From Isoperla grammatica (Eukaryota; Arthropoda; Insecta; Plecoptera; Perlodidae), in contig OX246743.1 in the NCBI GenBank assembly GCA_945910005.1, forward strand, positions 14,180,587 through 14,244,586: a stretch of DNA of 64,000 nt, written 5' to 3'. A program made the position numbers and the translations under genes. Below the pieces are notes generated by a model. The model was not told where the DNA came from. It searched no databases and saw only the letters and a program-made list of their open reading frames with translations. Shown here one piece after another: positions 45,291 through 58,455 of this stretch. Position 1 is the stretch's first letter, and each line of letters opens with the position of its first letter.

Positions 45291-48200
45291 CAAGCGAGGA
45301 AACATGCGTTGTCTTCATATGTTGCATGTAGTTGCTCTCATGTCACTGACTTAGCGCAGGGTTTATCAAGTACAGTCACCTTCACATGCGAGGAAACATG
45401 CGTTGTCTTCATATGTTGCATGTAGTTGCTCTCATGTCACTGACTTAGCGCAGGGTTTATCAAGTACAGTCACCTTCACAAGCGAGGAAACATGCGTTGT
45501 CTTCATATGTTGCATGTAGTTGCTCTTATGTCACTGACTTAGCGCGGGGTTTATCAAGTACAGTCACCTTCACAAGCGAGGAAACATGCGTTGTCCAAAT
45601 ATGTTCAAGAAGTGGCTTTCATGTCACTGACTTAGCGCAGGGTTTATCAAGTACAGTCACCTTCACAAGCGAGGAAACATGCGTTGTCTTTATATGGTGC
45701 ATGTAGTTGCACTCATGTCACTGACTAAGCGCAGGGTTTATTAAGTACAGTCACCGTCACAAGCGAGGAAACATGCGTTGTCTCCATATGTTGCATGTAA
45801 TTGCTCTCATGTCACTGACTAAGCGCAGGGTTTATCAAGTACAGTCACCTTCACAAGCGAGGAAACATGCGTTGTCCTCATATGTTGCATGTAGTTGCTC
45901 TCATGTCACTTACTTAGCTCAGGGTTTATCAAGTACAGTCACCGTCACAAGCGAGAAAACATGCGTTGTCTTTATATGTTGCATGTAGTTGCTCTCATGT
46001 CACTGACTTAGCGCAGGGTTTATCAAGTACATTCACCGTCACAAGCGAGGAAACATGCGTTGTCTTTATATGTTGCATGTTGTTGCTCTCATGTCACTGA
46101 CTTAGCGCAGGGTTTATCAAGTACAGTCACCTTCACAAGCGAGGAAACATGCGTTGTCTTCATATGTTGCATGAAGTGGCTCTCATGTCACTGACTTAGC
46201 GCAGGGTTTATCAAGTACAGTCACCGTCACAAGCGAGGAAACATGCGTTGTCCTTATATGTTGCATGTAGTTGCTCTCATGTCACTGACTTAGCGCAGGG
46301 TTTATCAAGTACAGTCACCTTCACAAGCGAGGAAACATGCGTAGTCTTCATATGTTGCAAGTAGTTGCTTTCATGTCACTGACTTAGCGCAGGGTTAACA
46401 AGTACAGTCACCTTCACAAGCGAGGAAACAAGCGTTGTCTTCATATGTTCCATGTAATTGCTCTCATGTCACTGACTAAGCGCAGGGTTTATCAAGTACA
46501 GTCACCTTCACAAGCGAGGAAACATGCGTTGTCCTAATATGTTCAAGAAGTGGCTTTCATGTCACTGACTTAGCAGAGGGTTTTATCAAGTACAGTCACC
46601 TTCACAAGCGAGGAAACATGCGTTGTCTTCATATGTTGCATGTAGTTGCACTCATGTCACTGACTTAGCGCAGGGTTTATTACGTACAGACACCGTCACA
46701 AGCGAGGAAACATGCGTTGTCTTCATATGTTGCATGTAGTTGCTTTCATGTCACTGACTTAGCGCAGGGTTTATCAAGTACAGTCACCGTCACAAGCGAG
46801 GAAACATGCGTTGTCCTCATATGTTGCATGAACTGGCCTTCATGTCACTGACTTAGCGCAGGGTATATCACGTACAGTGACTTTCCCAAGCGAGGAAACA
46901 TGCGTTGTCTTCATATGTTGCATGTAGTTTCTCTCATGTCACTGACTTAGCGCAGGGTTTATCACGTACAGTCACCGTCACAAGCGAGGATACATGCGAT
47001 GTCTTCATATGTTGCATGTAGTTGCTCTCATGTCACTGACTTAGCGCAGGGTTTATCAAGTACAGTCACCTTCACAAGCGAGGAAACATGCGTTGTCCTA
47101 ATATGTTGCATGTAGTTGCTCTCATGTCACTGACTTAGCGCAGGGTTTATCAAGTACAGTCACCTTCACAAGCGAGGAAACATGCGTTGTCCTAATATGT
47201 TGCATGTTGTTGCTCTCATGTCACTGACTTAGCGCACGGTTTATCAAGTACAGTCACCTTCACAAGCGAGGAAACATGCATTGTCTTCATATGTTGCATG
47301 TAGTTGCTCTCATGTCACTGACTTAGCGCAGGGTTTATCAAGTACAGTCACCGTCACAAGCGAGGAAACATGCGTTGTCCTAATATGTTGCATGTAGTTA
47401 CTCTCATGTCACTGACTTAGCGCAGAGTTTATCAAGTACAGTCACCTTCACAAGCGAGGAAACATGCGTTGTCTTCATATGTTGCAAGTAGTTGCTTTCA
47501 TGTCACTGACTTAGCGCATGGTTTATCAAGTACAGTCACCTTCACAAGCGAGGAAACAAGCGTTGTCTTCATATGTTGCATGTAGTTGCTCTCGTGTCAC
47601 TGACTAAGCGCAGGGTTTATCAAGTACAGTCACCTTCACAAGCGAGGAAACATGCGTTGTCTTCATATGTTGCATGTAGTTGCTCTTATTTAACTGACTT
47701 AGCGCAGGGTTTATCAAGTACAGTCACCTTCACAAGCGAGGAAACATGCGTTGTCCTAATATGTTCAAGAAGTGGCTTTCATGTCACTGACTTAGCGCAG
47801 GGTTTATCAAGTACAGTCACCTTCACAAGCGAGGAAACATGCGTTGTCCTAATATGTTCAACAAGTGGCTTTCATGTCACTGACTTAGCGCAGGGTTTAT
47901 CAAGTACAGTCACCTTCACAAGCGAGGAAACATGCGTTGTCTTCATATGTTGCATGTAGTTGCACTCATGTCACTGATTTAGCGCAGGGTTTATTACGTA
48001 CAGTCACCGTCACAAGCGAAGAAACATGCATTGTCTTTATAAGTTGCATGTATTTGCTCTCATGTCACTGACTTAGCGCAGGGTTTATCAAGTACAGTCA
48101 CCGTCACAAGCGAGGAAACATGCGTTGTCTTCATATGTTGCATGTAGTTGCTCTCATGTCACTGACTTAGCGCAGGGTTTATCAAGTACAGTCACCTTCA

Positions 48201-51200
48201 CAAGCGAGGAAACATGCGTTGTCCTCATATGTTTCATGTAGTTGCGGTCATGTCACCGACTTAGCGCAGGGTTTATCACGTACAGTCACCTTCACAAGCG
48301 AGGAAACATTCGTTCTCTTCATATGTTGCATGTAGTGGCTCTCATGTCACTGACTTAGCGCAGGGTTTATCACGTACAGTCACTTTCACAAGCGAGGAAA
48401 CATGCGTTGTCTTCATATGTTGCATGTAGTTGCTCTCATGTCACTGACTTAGCGCAGGATTTATCACGTACAGTCACCGTCACAAGCGAAGAAACATGCG
48501 ATGTCTTCATATGTTGCATGTAGTTGCTCTCATGTCACTGACTTAGCGCAGGGTTTATCAAGTACAGTCACCTTCACATGCGAGGAAACATGCGTTGTCT
48601 TCATATGTTGCATGTAGTTGCTCTCATGTCACTGACTAAGCGCAGGGTTTATCAAGTACAGTCACCTTCACAAGCGAGGAAACATGCGTTGTCTTCATAT
48701 GTTGCATGTAGTTGCTCTTATGTCACTGACTTAGCGCGGGGTTTATCAAGTACAGTCACCTTCACAAGCGAGGAAACATGCGTTGTCCTAATATGTTCAA
48801 GAAGTGGCTTTCATGTCACTGACTTAGCGCAGGGTTTATCAAGTACAGTCACCTTCACAAGCGAGGAAACATGCGTTGTCCTAATATGTTCATGAAGTGG
48901 CTTTCATGTCACTGACTTAGCGCAGGGTTTATCAAGTACAGTCACCTTCACAAGCGAGGAAACATGCGTTGTCTTCATATGTTGCATGTAGTTGCTGTCA
49001 TGTCACTGACTTAGCGCAGGGTTTATCAAGTACAGTCACCGTCACAAGCGAGGAAACATGCGTTGTCTCCATATGTTGCATGTAGTTGCTCTCATGTCAC
49101 TGACTTAGCGCAGGGTTTATCAAGTACAGTCACCTTCACAAGCGAGGAAACATGCGTTGTCCTCATATGTTGCATGTAGTTGCTCTCATGTCACTTACTT
49201 AGCTCAGGGTTTATCAAGTACAGTCACCGTCACAAGCGAGAAAACATGCGTTGTCTTTATATGTTGCATGTAGTTGCTCTCATGTCACTGACTCAGCGCA
49301 GGGTTTATCAAGTACATTCACCGTCACAAGCGAGGAAACATGCGTTGTCTTCATATGTTGCATGTTGTTGCTCTCATGTCACTGACTTAGCGCAGGGTTT
49401 ATCAAGTACAGTCACCTTCACAAGCGAGGAAACATGCGTTGTCTTCATATGTTGCATGAAGTGGCTCTCATGTCACTGACTTAGCGCAGGGTTTATCAAG
49501 TACAGTCACCGTCACAAGCGAGGAAACATGCGTTGTCCTTATATGTTGCATGTAGTTGCTCTCATGTCACTGACTTAGCTTAGGGTTTATCAAGTACAGT
49601 CACCTTCACAAGCGAGGAAACATGCGTAGTCTTCATATGTTGCAAGTAGTTGCTTTCATGTCACTGACTTAGCGCAGGGTTAACAAGTACAGTCACCTTC
49701 ACAAGCGAGGAAACAAGCGTTGTCTTCATATGTTCCATGTAATTGCTCTCATGTCACTGACTAAGCGCAGGGTTTATCAAGTACAGTCACCTTCACAAGC
49801 GAGGAAACATGCGTTGTCCTAATATGTTCAAGAAGTGGCTTTCATGTTGCTGACTTAGCGCAGGGTTTTATCAAGTACAGTCACCTTCACAAGCGAGGAA
49901 ACATGCGTTGTCTTCATATGTTGCATGTAGTTGCACTCATGTCACTGACTTAGCGCAGGGTTTATTACGTACAGACACCGTCACAAGCGAGGAAACATGC
50001 GTTGTCTTCATATGTTGCATGTAGTTGCTTTCATGTCACTGACTTAGCGCAGGGTTTATCAAGTACAGTCACCGTCACTAGCGAGGAAACATGCGTTGTC
50101 CTCATATGTTGCATGAACTGGCCTTCATGTCACTGACTTAGCGCAGGGTATATCACGTACAGTAACTTTCCCAAGCGAGGAAACATGCGTTGTCTTCATA
50201 TGTTGCATGTAGTTTCTCTCATGTCACTGACTTAGCGCAGGGTTTATCACGTACAGTCACCGTCACAAGCGAGGAAACATGCGATGTCTTCATATGTTGC
50301 ATGTAGTTGCTCTCATGTCACTGACTTAGCGCAGGGTTTATCAAGTACAGTCACCTTCACAAGCGAGGAAACATGCGTTGTCCTAATATGTTGCATGTAG
50401 TTGCTCTCATGTCACTGACTTAGCGCAGGGTTTATCAAGTACAGTCACCTTCACAAGCGAGGAAACATGCATTGTCTTCATATGTTGCATGTAGTTGCTC
50501 TTATGTCACTGACTTAGCGCAGGGTTTATCAAGTACAGTCACCGTCACAAGCGAGAAAACATGCGTTGTCTTTATATCTTGCATGTAGTTGCTCTCATGT
50601 CACTGACTTAGCGCAGGGTTTATCAAGTACATTCACCGTCACAAGCGAGGAAACATGCGTTGTCCTCATATGTTGCATGTAGTTGCTCTCATGTCACTGA
50701 CTTAGCGCAGGGTGTATCACGTACAGTCACCATCACAAGCGAGGAAACATGCGTTGTCTTCATATGTTGCATGAAGTGGCTCTCATGTCACTGACTTAGC
50801 GCAGGGTTTATCAACTACAGTCACCGTCACAAGCGAGGAAACATGCGTTGTCTTCATATGTTGCATGTAGTTGCTCTCGTGTCACTGACTTAGCGCAGGG
50901 TTTATCAAGTACAGTCACCGTCACAAGCGAGGAAACATGCGTTGTCCTAATATGTTGCATGTAGTTGCTCTCATGTCACTGACTTAGCGCATAGTTTATC
51001 AAGTACAGTCACCTTCACAAGCGAGGAAACATGCGTTGTCTTCATTTGTTGCATGAAGTGGCTCTCATGTCACTGACTTAGCGCAGGGTTTATCAAGTAC
51101 AGTCACCGTCACAAGCGAGGAAACATGCGTTGTCCTTATATGTTGCATGTAGTTGCTCTCATGTCACTGACTTAGCGCAGAGTTTATTAAGTACAGTCAC

Positions 51201-52070
51201 CTTCACAAGCGAGGAAACATGCGTTGTCTTCATATGTTGCAAGTAGTTGCTTTCATGTCACTGACTTATCGCATGGTTTATCAAGTACAGTCACCTTCAC
51301 AAGCGAGGAAACAAGCGTTGTCTTCATATGTTGCATGTAGTTGCTCTCATGTCACTGACTTAGCGCAGGGTTTATCAAGTACAGTCACCGTCACTAGCGA
51401 GGAAACATGCGTTGTCTTCATATGTTGCATGTAGTTGCTCTCATGTCACTGACTTAGCGCAGGGTTTATCAAGTACAGTCACCTTCACAAGCGAGAAACA
51501 TGCGTTGTCCTCATATGTTGCATGTAGTTTCGGTCATGTCAATGACTTAGCGCAGGGTTTATCACGTACAGTCACCTTCACAAGCGAGGAAACATGCGTT
51601 GTCTTCATATGTTGCATGAAGTGGCTTTCATATCACTGACTTAGCGCAGGGTTAATCAAGTACAGTCACCGTCACAAGCGAGGAAACATTCGTTCTCTTC
51701 ATATGTTGCATGTAGTTGCTCTCATGTCACTGACTTAGCGCAGGGTTTATCACGTACAGTCACTTTCACAAGCGAGGAAACATACGTTGTCTTCATAAGG
51801 TGCATGTAGTTGCTCTCATGTCACTGACTAAGCGCAGGGTTTATCACGTACAGTCACCGTCACAAGCGAGGAAACATGCGATGTCTTCATATGTTGCATG
51901 TAGTTGCTGTCATGTCACTGACTTAGCGCAGGGTTTATCAAGTACAGTCACCTTCACATGCGAGGAAACATGCGTTGTCTTCATATGTTGCATGTAGTTG
52001 CTCTCATGTCACTGACTAAGTGCAGGGTTTATCAAGTACAGTCACCTTCACAAGCGAGAAAACATGCGTT
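45291..52070 (+). repeat. Supersegment M2, copy of M1
   Basis: Matches M1 at offset 26,278 over about 45,690-50,480 (21,295 to 47,573; 22,300 to 48,578; 22,902 to 49,180). A local swap near 45,360-45,690 adds one 94-bp and loses one 93-bp unit. Near 50,490 the offset drops by 751 bp to 25,527, so eight monomers are missing relative to M1, and this continues to about 52,070. The 3,285-bp-spaced module is kept (CTTACTTAGCTC near 45,909 and 49,194). Confidence 0.87.
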
Positions 52071-55000
52071 GTCTTCATATGTTGCATGTAGTTGCACTCA
52101 TGTCACTGATTTAGCGCAGGGTTTATTACGTACAGTCACCGTCACAAGCGAAGAAACATGCATTGTCTTTATAAGTTGCATGTATTTGCTCTCATGTCAC
52201 TGACTTAGCGCAGGGTTTATCAAGTACAGTCACCGTCACAAGCGAGGAAACATGCGTTGTCTTCATATGTTGCATGTAGTTGCTCTCATGTCACTGACTT
52301 AGCGCAGGGTTTATCAAGTACAGTCACCTTCACAAGCGAGGAAACATGCGTTGTCCTCATATGTTTCATGTAGTTGCGGTCATGTCACCGACTTAGCGCA
52401 GGGTTTATCACGTACAGTCACCTTCACAAGCGAGGAAACATTCGTTCTCTTCATATGTTGCATGTAGTGGCTCTCATGTCACTGACTTAGCGCAGGGTTT
52501 ATCACGTACAGTCACTTTCACAAGCGAGGAAACATGCGTTGTCTTCATATGTTGCATGTAGTTGCTCTCATGTCACTGACTTAGCGCAGGATTTATCACG
52601 TACAGTCACCGTCACAAGCGAAGAAACATGCGATGTCTTCATATGTTGCATGTAGTTGCTCTCATGTCACTGACTTAGCGCAGGGTTTATCAAGTACAGT
52701 CACCTTCACATGCGAGGAAACATGCGTTGTCTTCATATGTTGCATGTAGTTGCTCTCATGTCACTGACTAAGCGCAGGGTTTATCAAGTACAGTCACCTT
52801 CACAAGCGAGGAAACATGCGTTGTCTTCATATGTTGCATGTAGTTGTTCTTATGTCACTGACTTAGCGCGGGGTTGATCAAGTACAGTCACCTTCACAAG
52901 CGAGGAAACATGCGTTGTCCTAATATGTTCAAGAAGTGGCTTTCATGTCACTGACTTAGCGCAGGGTTTATCAAGTACAGTCACCTTCACAAGCGAGGAA
53001 ACATGCGTTGTCCTAATATGTTCAAGAAGTGGCTTTCATGTCACTGACTTAGCGCAGGGTTTATCAAGTACAGTCACCTTCACAAGCGAGGAAACATGCG
53101 TTGTCTTCATATGTTGCATGTAGTTGCTGTCATGTCACTGACTTAGCGCAGGGTTTATCAAGTACAGTCACCGTCACAAGCGAGGAAACATGCGTTGTCT
53201 CCATATGTTGCATGTAGTTGCTCTCATGTCACTGACTTAGCGCAGGGTTTATCAAGTACAGTCACCTTCACAAGCGAGGAAACATGCGTTGTCCTCATAT
53301 GTTGCATGTAGTTGCTCTCATGTCACTTACTTAGCTCAGGGTTTATCAAGTACAGTCACCGTCACAAGCGAGAAAACATGCGTTGTCTTTATATGTTGCA
53401 TGTAGTTGCTCTCATGTCACTGACTCAGCGCAGGGTTTATCAAGTACATTCACCGTCACAAGCGAGGAAACATGCGTTGTCTTCATATGTTGCATGTTGT
53501 TGCTCTCATGTCACTGACTTAGCGCAGGGTTTATCAAGTACAGTCACCTTCACAAGCGAGGAAACATGCGTTGTCTTCATATGTTGCATGAAGTGGCTCT
53601 CATGTCACTGACTTAGCGCAGGGTTTATCAAGTACAGTCACCGTCACAAGCGAGGAAACATGCGTTGTCCTTATATGTTGCATGTAGTTGCTCTCATGTC
53701 ACTGACTTAGCGCAGGGTTTATCAAGTACAGTCACCTTCACAAGCGAGGAAACATGCGTAGTCTTCATATGTTGCAAGTAGTTGCTTTCATGTCACTGAC
53801 TTAGCGCAGGGTTAACAAGTACAGTCACCTTCACAAGCGAGGAAACAAGCGTTGTCTTCATATGTTCCATGTAATTGCTCTCATGTCACTGACTAAGCGC
53901 AGGGTTTATCAAGTACAGTCACCTTCACAAGCGAGGAAACATGCGTTGTCCTAATATGTTCAAGAAGTGGCTTTCATGTTGCTGACTTAGCGCAGGGTTT
54001 TATCAAGTACAGTCACCTTCACAAGCGAGGAAACATGCGTTGTCTTCATATGTTGCATGTAGTTGCACTCATGTCACTGACTTAGCGCAGGGTTTATTAC
54101 GTACAGACACCGTCACAAGCGAGGAAACATGCGTTGTCTTCATATGTTGCATGTAGTTGCTTTCATGTCACTGACTTAGCGCAGGGTTTATCAAGTACAG
54201 TCACCGTCACTAGCGAGGAAACATGCGTTGTCCTCATATGTTGCATGAACTGGCCTTCATGTCACTGACTTAGCGCAGGGTATATCACGTACAGTAACTT
54301 TCCCAAGCGAGGAAACATGCGTTGTCTTCATATGTTGCATGTAGTTTCTCTCATGTCACTGACTTAGCGCAGGGTTTATCACGTACAGTCACCGTCACAA
54401 GCGAGGAAACATGCGATGTCTTCATATGTTGCATGTAGTTGCTCTCATGTCACTGACTTAGCGCAGGGTTTATCAAGTACAGTCACCTTCACAAGCGAGG
54501 AAACATGCGTTGTCCTAATATGTTGCATGTAGTTGCTCTCATGTCACTGACTTAGCGCAGGGTTTATCAAGTACAGTCACCTTCACAAGCGAGGAAACAT
54601 GCATTGTCTTCATATGTTGCATGTAGTTGCTCTCATGTCACTTACGTAGCGCAGGGTTTATCAATTACAATCACCTTCACAAGCGAGGAAACATGCGTTG
54701 TCCTAATATGTTTAAAAAGTGGCTTTCATGTCACTGACTTAGCGCAGGGTTTATCAAGTACAGTCACCGTCACAAGCGAGGAAACATTCGTTCTCTTCAT
54801 ATGTTGCATGTAGTTGCTCTCATGTCACTGACTTAGCGCAGGGATTATCATGTACAGTCACCTTCACAAGCGAGGAAACATGCGTTGTCTTCATATGTTG
54901 CATGTAGTTGCTCTCATGTCACTGACTTAGCGCAGGGTTTATCAAGTACAGTCACATTTACAAGCGAGGAAACATGCGTTGTCTTCATTGGTTGCATGTA

Positions 55001-57480
55001 GTTGCTCTCATGTCACTGACTTAGCGCAGGGTTTATCAAGTACAGTAACCTTCACCATTGAGGAAACATGCGTTGTCTTCATATGTTGCATGTAGTTGCC
55101 CTCATGTCACTGACTAAGCGCAGGGTTTATCACGTAAAGTCACCTTCACAAGCGAGGAAACATGCGTTGTCTTTATATGTTGCATGTAGTTGCTCTTATG
55201 TCACTGACTTAGCGCAGGGTTTATCAAGTACAGTCACCGTCACAAGCGAGAAAACATGCGTTGTCTTTATATCTTGCATGTAGTTGCTCTCATGTCACTG
55301 ACTTAGCGCAGGGTTTATCAAGTACATTCACCGTCACAAGCGAGGAAACATGCGTTGTCCTCATATGTTGCATGTAGTTGCTCTCATGTCACTGACTTAG
55401 CGCAGGGTGTATCACGTACAGTCACCATCACAAGCGAGGAAACATGCGTTGTCTTCATATGTTGCATGAAGTGGCTCTCATGTCACTGACTTAGCGCAGG
55501 GTTTATCAACTACAGTCACCGTCACAAGCGAGGAAACATGCGTTGTCTTCATATGTTGCATGTAGTTGCTCTCGTGTCACTGACTTAGCGCAGGGTTTAT
55601 CAAGTACAGTCACCGTCACAAGCGAGGAAACATGCGTTGTCCTAATATGTTGCATGTAGTTGCTCTCATGTCACTGACTTAGCGCATAGTTTATCAAGTA
55701 CAGTCACCTTCACAAGCGAGGAAACATGCGTTGTCTTCATTTGTTGCATGAAGTGGCTCTCATGTCACTGACTTAGCGCAGGGTTTATCAAGTACAGTCA
55801 CCGTCACAAGCGAGGAAACATGCGTTGTCCTTATATGTTGCATGTAGTTGCTCTCATGTCACTGACTTAGCGCAGAGTTTATTAAGTACAGTCACCTTCA
55901 CAAGCGAGGAAACATGCGTTGTCTTCATATGTTGCAAGTAGTTGCTTTCATGTCACTGACTTAGCGCATGGTTTATCAAGTACAGTCACCTTCACAAGCG
56001 AGGAAACAAGCGTTGTCTTCATATGTTGCATGTAGTTGCTCTCATGTCACTGACTTAGCGCAGGGTTTATCAAGAACAGTCACCGTCACTAGCGAGGAAA
56101 CATGCGTTGTCTTCATATGTTGCATGTAGTTGCTCTCATGTCACTGACTTAGCGCAGGGTTTATCAAGTACAGTCACCTTCACAAGCGAGAAATATGCGT
56201 TGTCCTCATATGTTGCATGTAGATGCGGTCATGTCACTGACTTAGCGCAGGGTTTATCACGTACAGTCACCTTCACAAGCGAGGAAACATGCGTTGTCTT
56301 CATATGTTGCATGAAGTGGCTTTCATATCACTGACTTAGCGCAGGGTTAATCAAGTACAGTCACCGTCACAAGCGAGGAAACATTCGTTCTCTTCATATG
56401 TTGCATGTAGTTGCTCTCATGTCACTGACTTAGCGCAGGGTTTATCACGTACAGTCACTTTCACAAGCGAGGAAACATGCGTTGTCTTCATATGGTGCAT
56501 GTAGTTGCTCTCATGTCACTGACTAAGCGCAGGGTTTATCACGTACAGTCACCGTCACAAGCGAGGAAACATGCGATGTCTTCATATGTTGCATGTAGTT
56601 GCTGTCATGTCACTGACTTAGCGCAGGGTTTATCAAGTACAGTCACCTTCACATGCGAGGAAACATGCGTTGTCTTCATATGTTGCATGTAGTTGCTCTC
56701 ATGTCACTGACTAAGTGCAGGGTTTATCAAGTACAGTCACCTTCACAAGCGAGGAAACATGCGTTGTCTTCATATGTTGCATGTAGTTGCTCTTATGTCA
56801 CTGACTTAGCGCGGGGTTTATCAAGTACAGTCACCTTCACAAGCGAGGAAACATGCGTTGTCCTAATATGTTCAAGAAGTGGCTTTCATGTCACTGACTA
56901 AGCGCAGGGTTTATCAAGTACAGTCACCTTCACAAGCGAGGAAACATGCGTTGTCCAAATATGTTCAACAAGTGGCTTTCATGTCACTGACTTAGCGCAG
57001 GGTTTATCAAGTACAGTCACCTTCACAAGCGAGGAAACATGCGTTGTCTTCATATGTTGCATGTAGTTGCACTCATGTCACTGACTTAGCGCAGGGTTTA
57101 TCAAGTACAGTCACCGTCACAAGCGAGGAAACATGCGTTGTCTTCATATGTTGCATGTAGTTGCTCTCATGTCAGTGACTTAGCGCAGGGTTTATCAAGT
57201 ACAGTCACCTACACAAGCGAGGAAACATGCGTTGTCCTCATATGTTGCATGTAGTTGCTCTCATGTCACTGACTTAGCGCAGGGTTTATCAAGTACAGTC
57301 ACCGTCACAAGCGAGGAAACATGCGTTGTCTTCATATGTTGCATGTAGTTGCTCTCTGTCACTGACTTAGCGCAGGGTTTATCAAGTACAGTCACCTTCA
57401 CAAGCGAAGAAACATGCGTTGTCCTCATATGTTGCATGTAGTTGCGGTCATGTCACTGACTTAGCGCAGGGTTTATCACG
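52071..57480 (+). repeat. Supersegment M3, tandem copy of M2
   Basis: From about 52,093 it repeats 47,961-50,470 at offset 4,132. From 54,604 it matches M1 at offset 30,222, with two monomers (188 bp) fewer than M1 near 24,210-24,380. M2 and M3 then align at offset 4,695 (51,412 to 56,107; 51,958 to 56,653). The difference of 563 bp equals 751 minus 188, so the three copies are mutually consistent. It ends with a series like 26,700-27,260. Confidence 0.86.
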
Positions 57481-57507
57481 TACAGTCACTTTCACAAGCG
57501 AGGAAAC
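56477..57507 (+). repeat. 1,031-bp duplication, first copy
   Basis: Eleven units (eight of 94 bp, three of 93 bp, with compensating small indels) are followed directly by a second copy starting at 57,508; 56,653 matches 57,684 at the same offset. A private 2-bp loss, GCTCTCTGTCACTG, lies near 57,356 in the first copy. Confidence 0.83.
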
Positions 57508-58455
57508 ATGCGTTGTCTTCATATGTTGCATGTAGTTGCTCTCATGTCACTGACTAAGCGCAGGGTTTATCACGTACAGTCACCGTCACAAGCGAGGAAA
57601 CATGCGATGTCTTCATATGTTGCATGTAGTTGCTCTCATGTCACTGACTTAGCGCAGGGTTTATCAAGTACAGTCACCTTCACATGCGAGGAAACATGCG
57701 TTGTCTTCATATGTTGCATGTAGTTGCTCTCATGTCACTGACTAAGCGCAGGGTTTATCAAGTTCAGTCACCTTCACAAGCGAGGAAACATGCGTTGTCT
57801 TCATATGTTGCATGTAGTTGCTCTTATGTCACTGACTTAGCGCGGGGTTTATCAATTACAGTCACCTTCACAAGCGAGGAAACATGCGTTGTCCTAATAT
57901 GTTCAAGAAGTGGCTTTCATGTCACTGACTAAGCGCAGGGTTTATCAAGTACAGTCACCTTCACAACCGAGGAAACATGCGTTGTCCAAATATGTTCAAG
58001 AAGTGGCTTTCATGTCACTGACTTAGCGCAGGGTTTATCAAGTACAGTCACCTTCACAAGCGAGGAAACATGCGTTGTCTTCATATGTTGCATGTAGTTG
58101 CACTCATGTCACTGACTTAGCGCAGGGTTTATCAAGTACAGTCACCGTCACAAGCGAGGAAACATGCGTTGTCTTCATATGTTGCATGTAGTTGCTCTCA
58201 TGTCAGTGACTTAGCGCAGGGTTTATCAAGTACAGTCACCTACACAAGCGAGGAAACATGCGTTGTCCTCATATGTTGCATGTAGTTGCTCTCATGTCAC
58301 TGACTTAGCGCAGGGTTTATCAAGTACAGTCACCGTCACAAGCGAGAAAACATGCGTTTTCTTCATATGTTGCATGTAGTTGCTCTCATGTCAGTGACTT
58401 AGCGCAGGGTTTATCAAGTACAGTCACCTACACAAGCGAGGAAACATGCGTTGTC
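57508..58455 (+). repeat. 1,031-bp duplication, second copy
   Basis: Repeats the series beginning at 56,477 and again at 61,635 (offset 4,127). It contains AAGTTCAGTC near 57,762, AATTACAG near 57,855 and CACAACCGAGG near 57,964 as private changes. It ends at the marker block that starts at 58,456. Confidence 0.82.
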
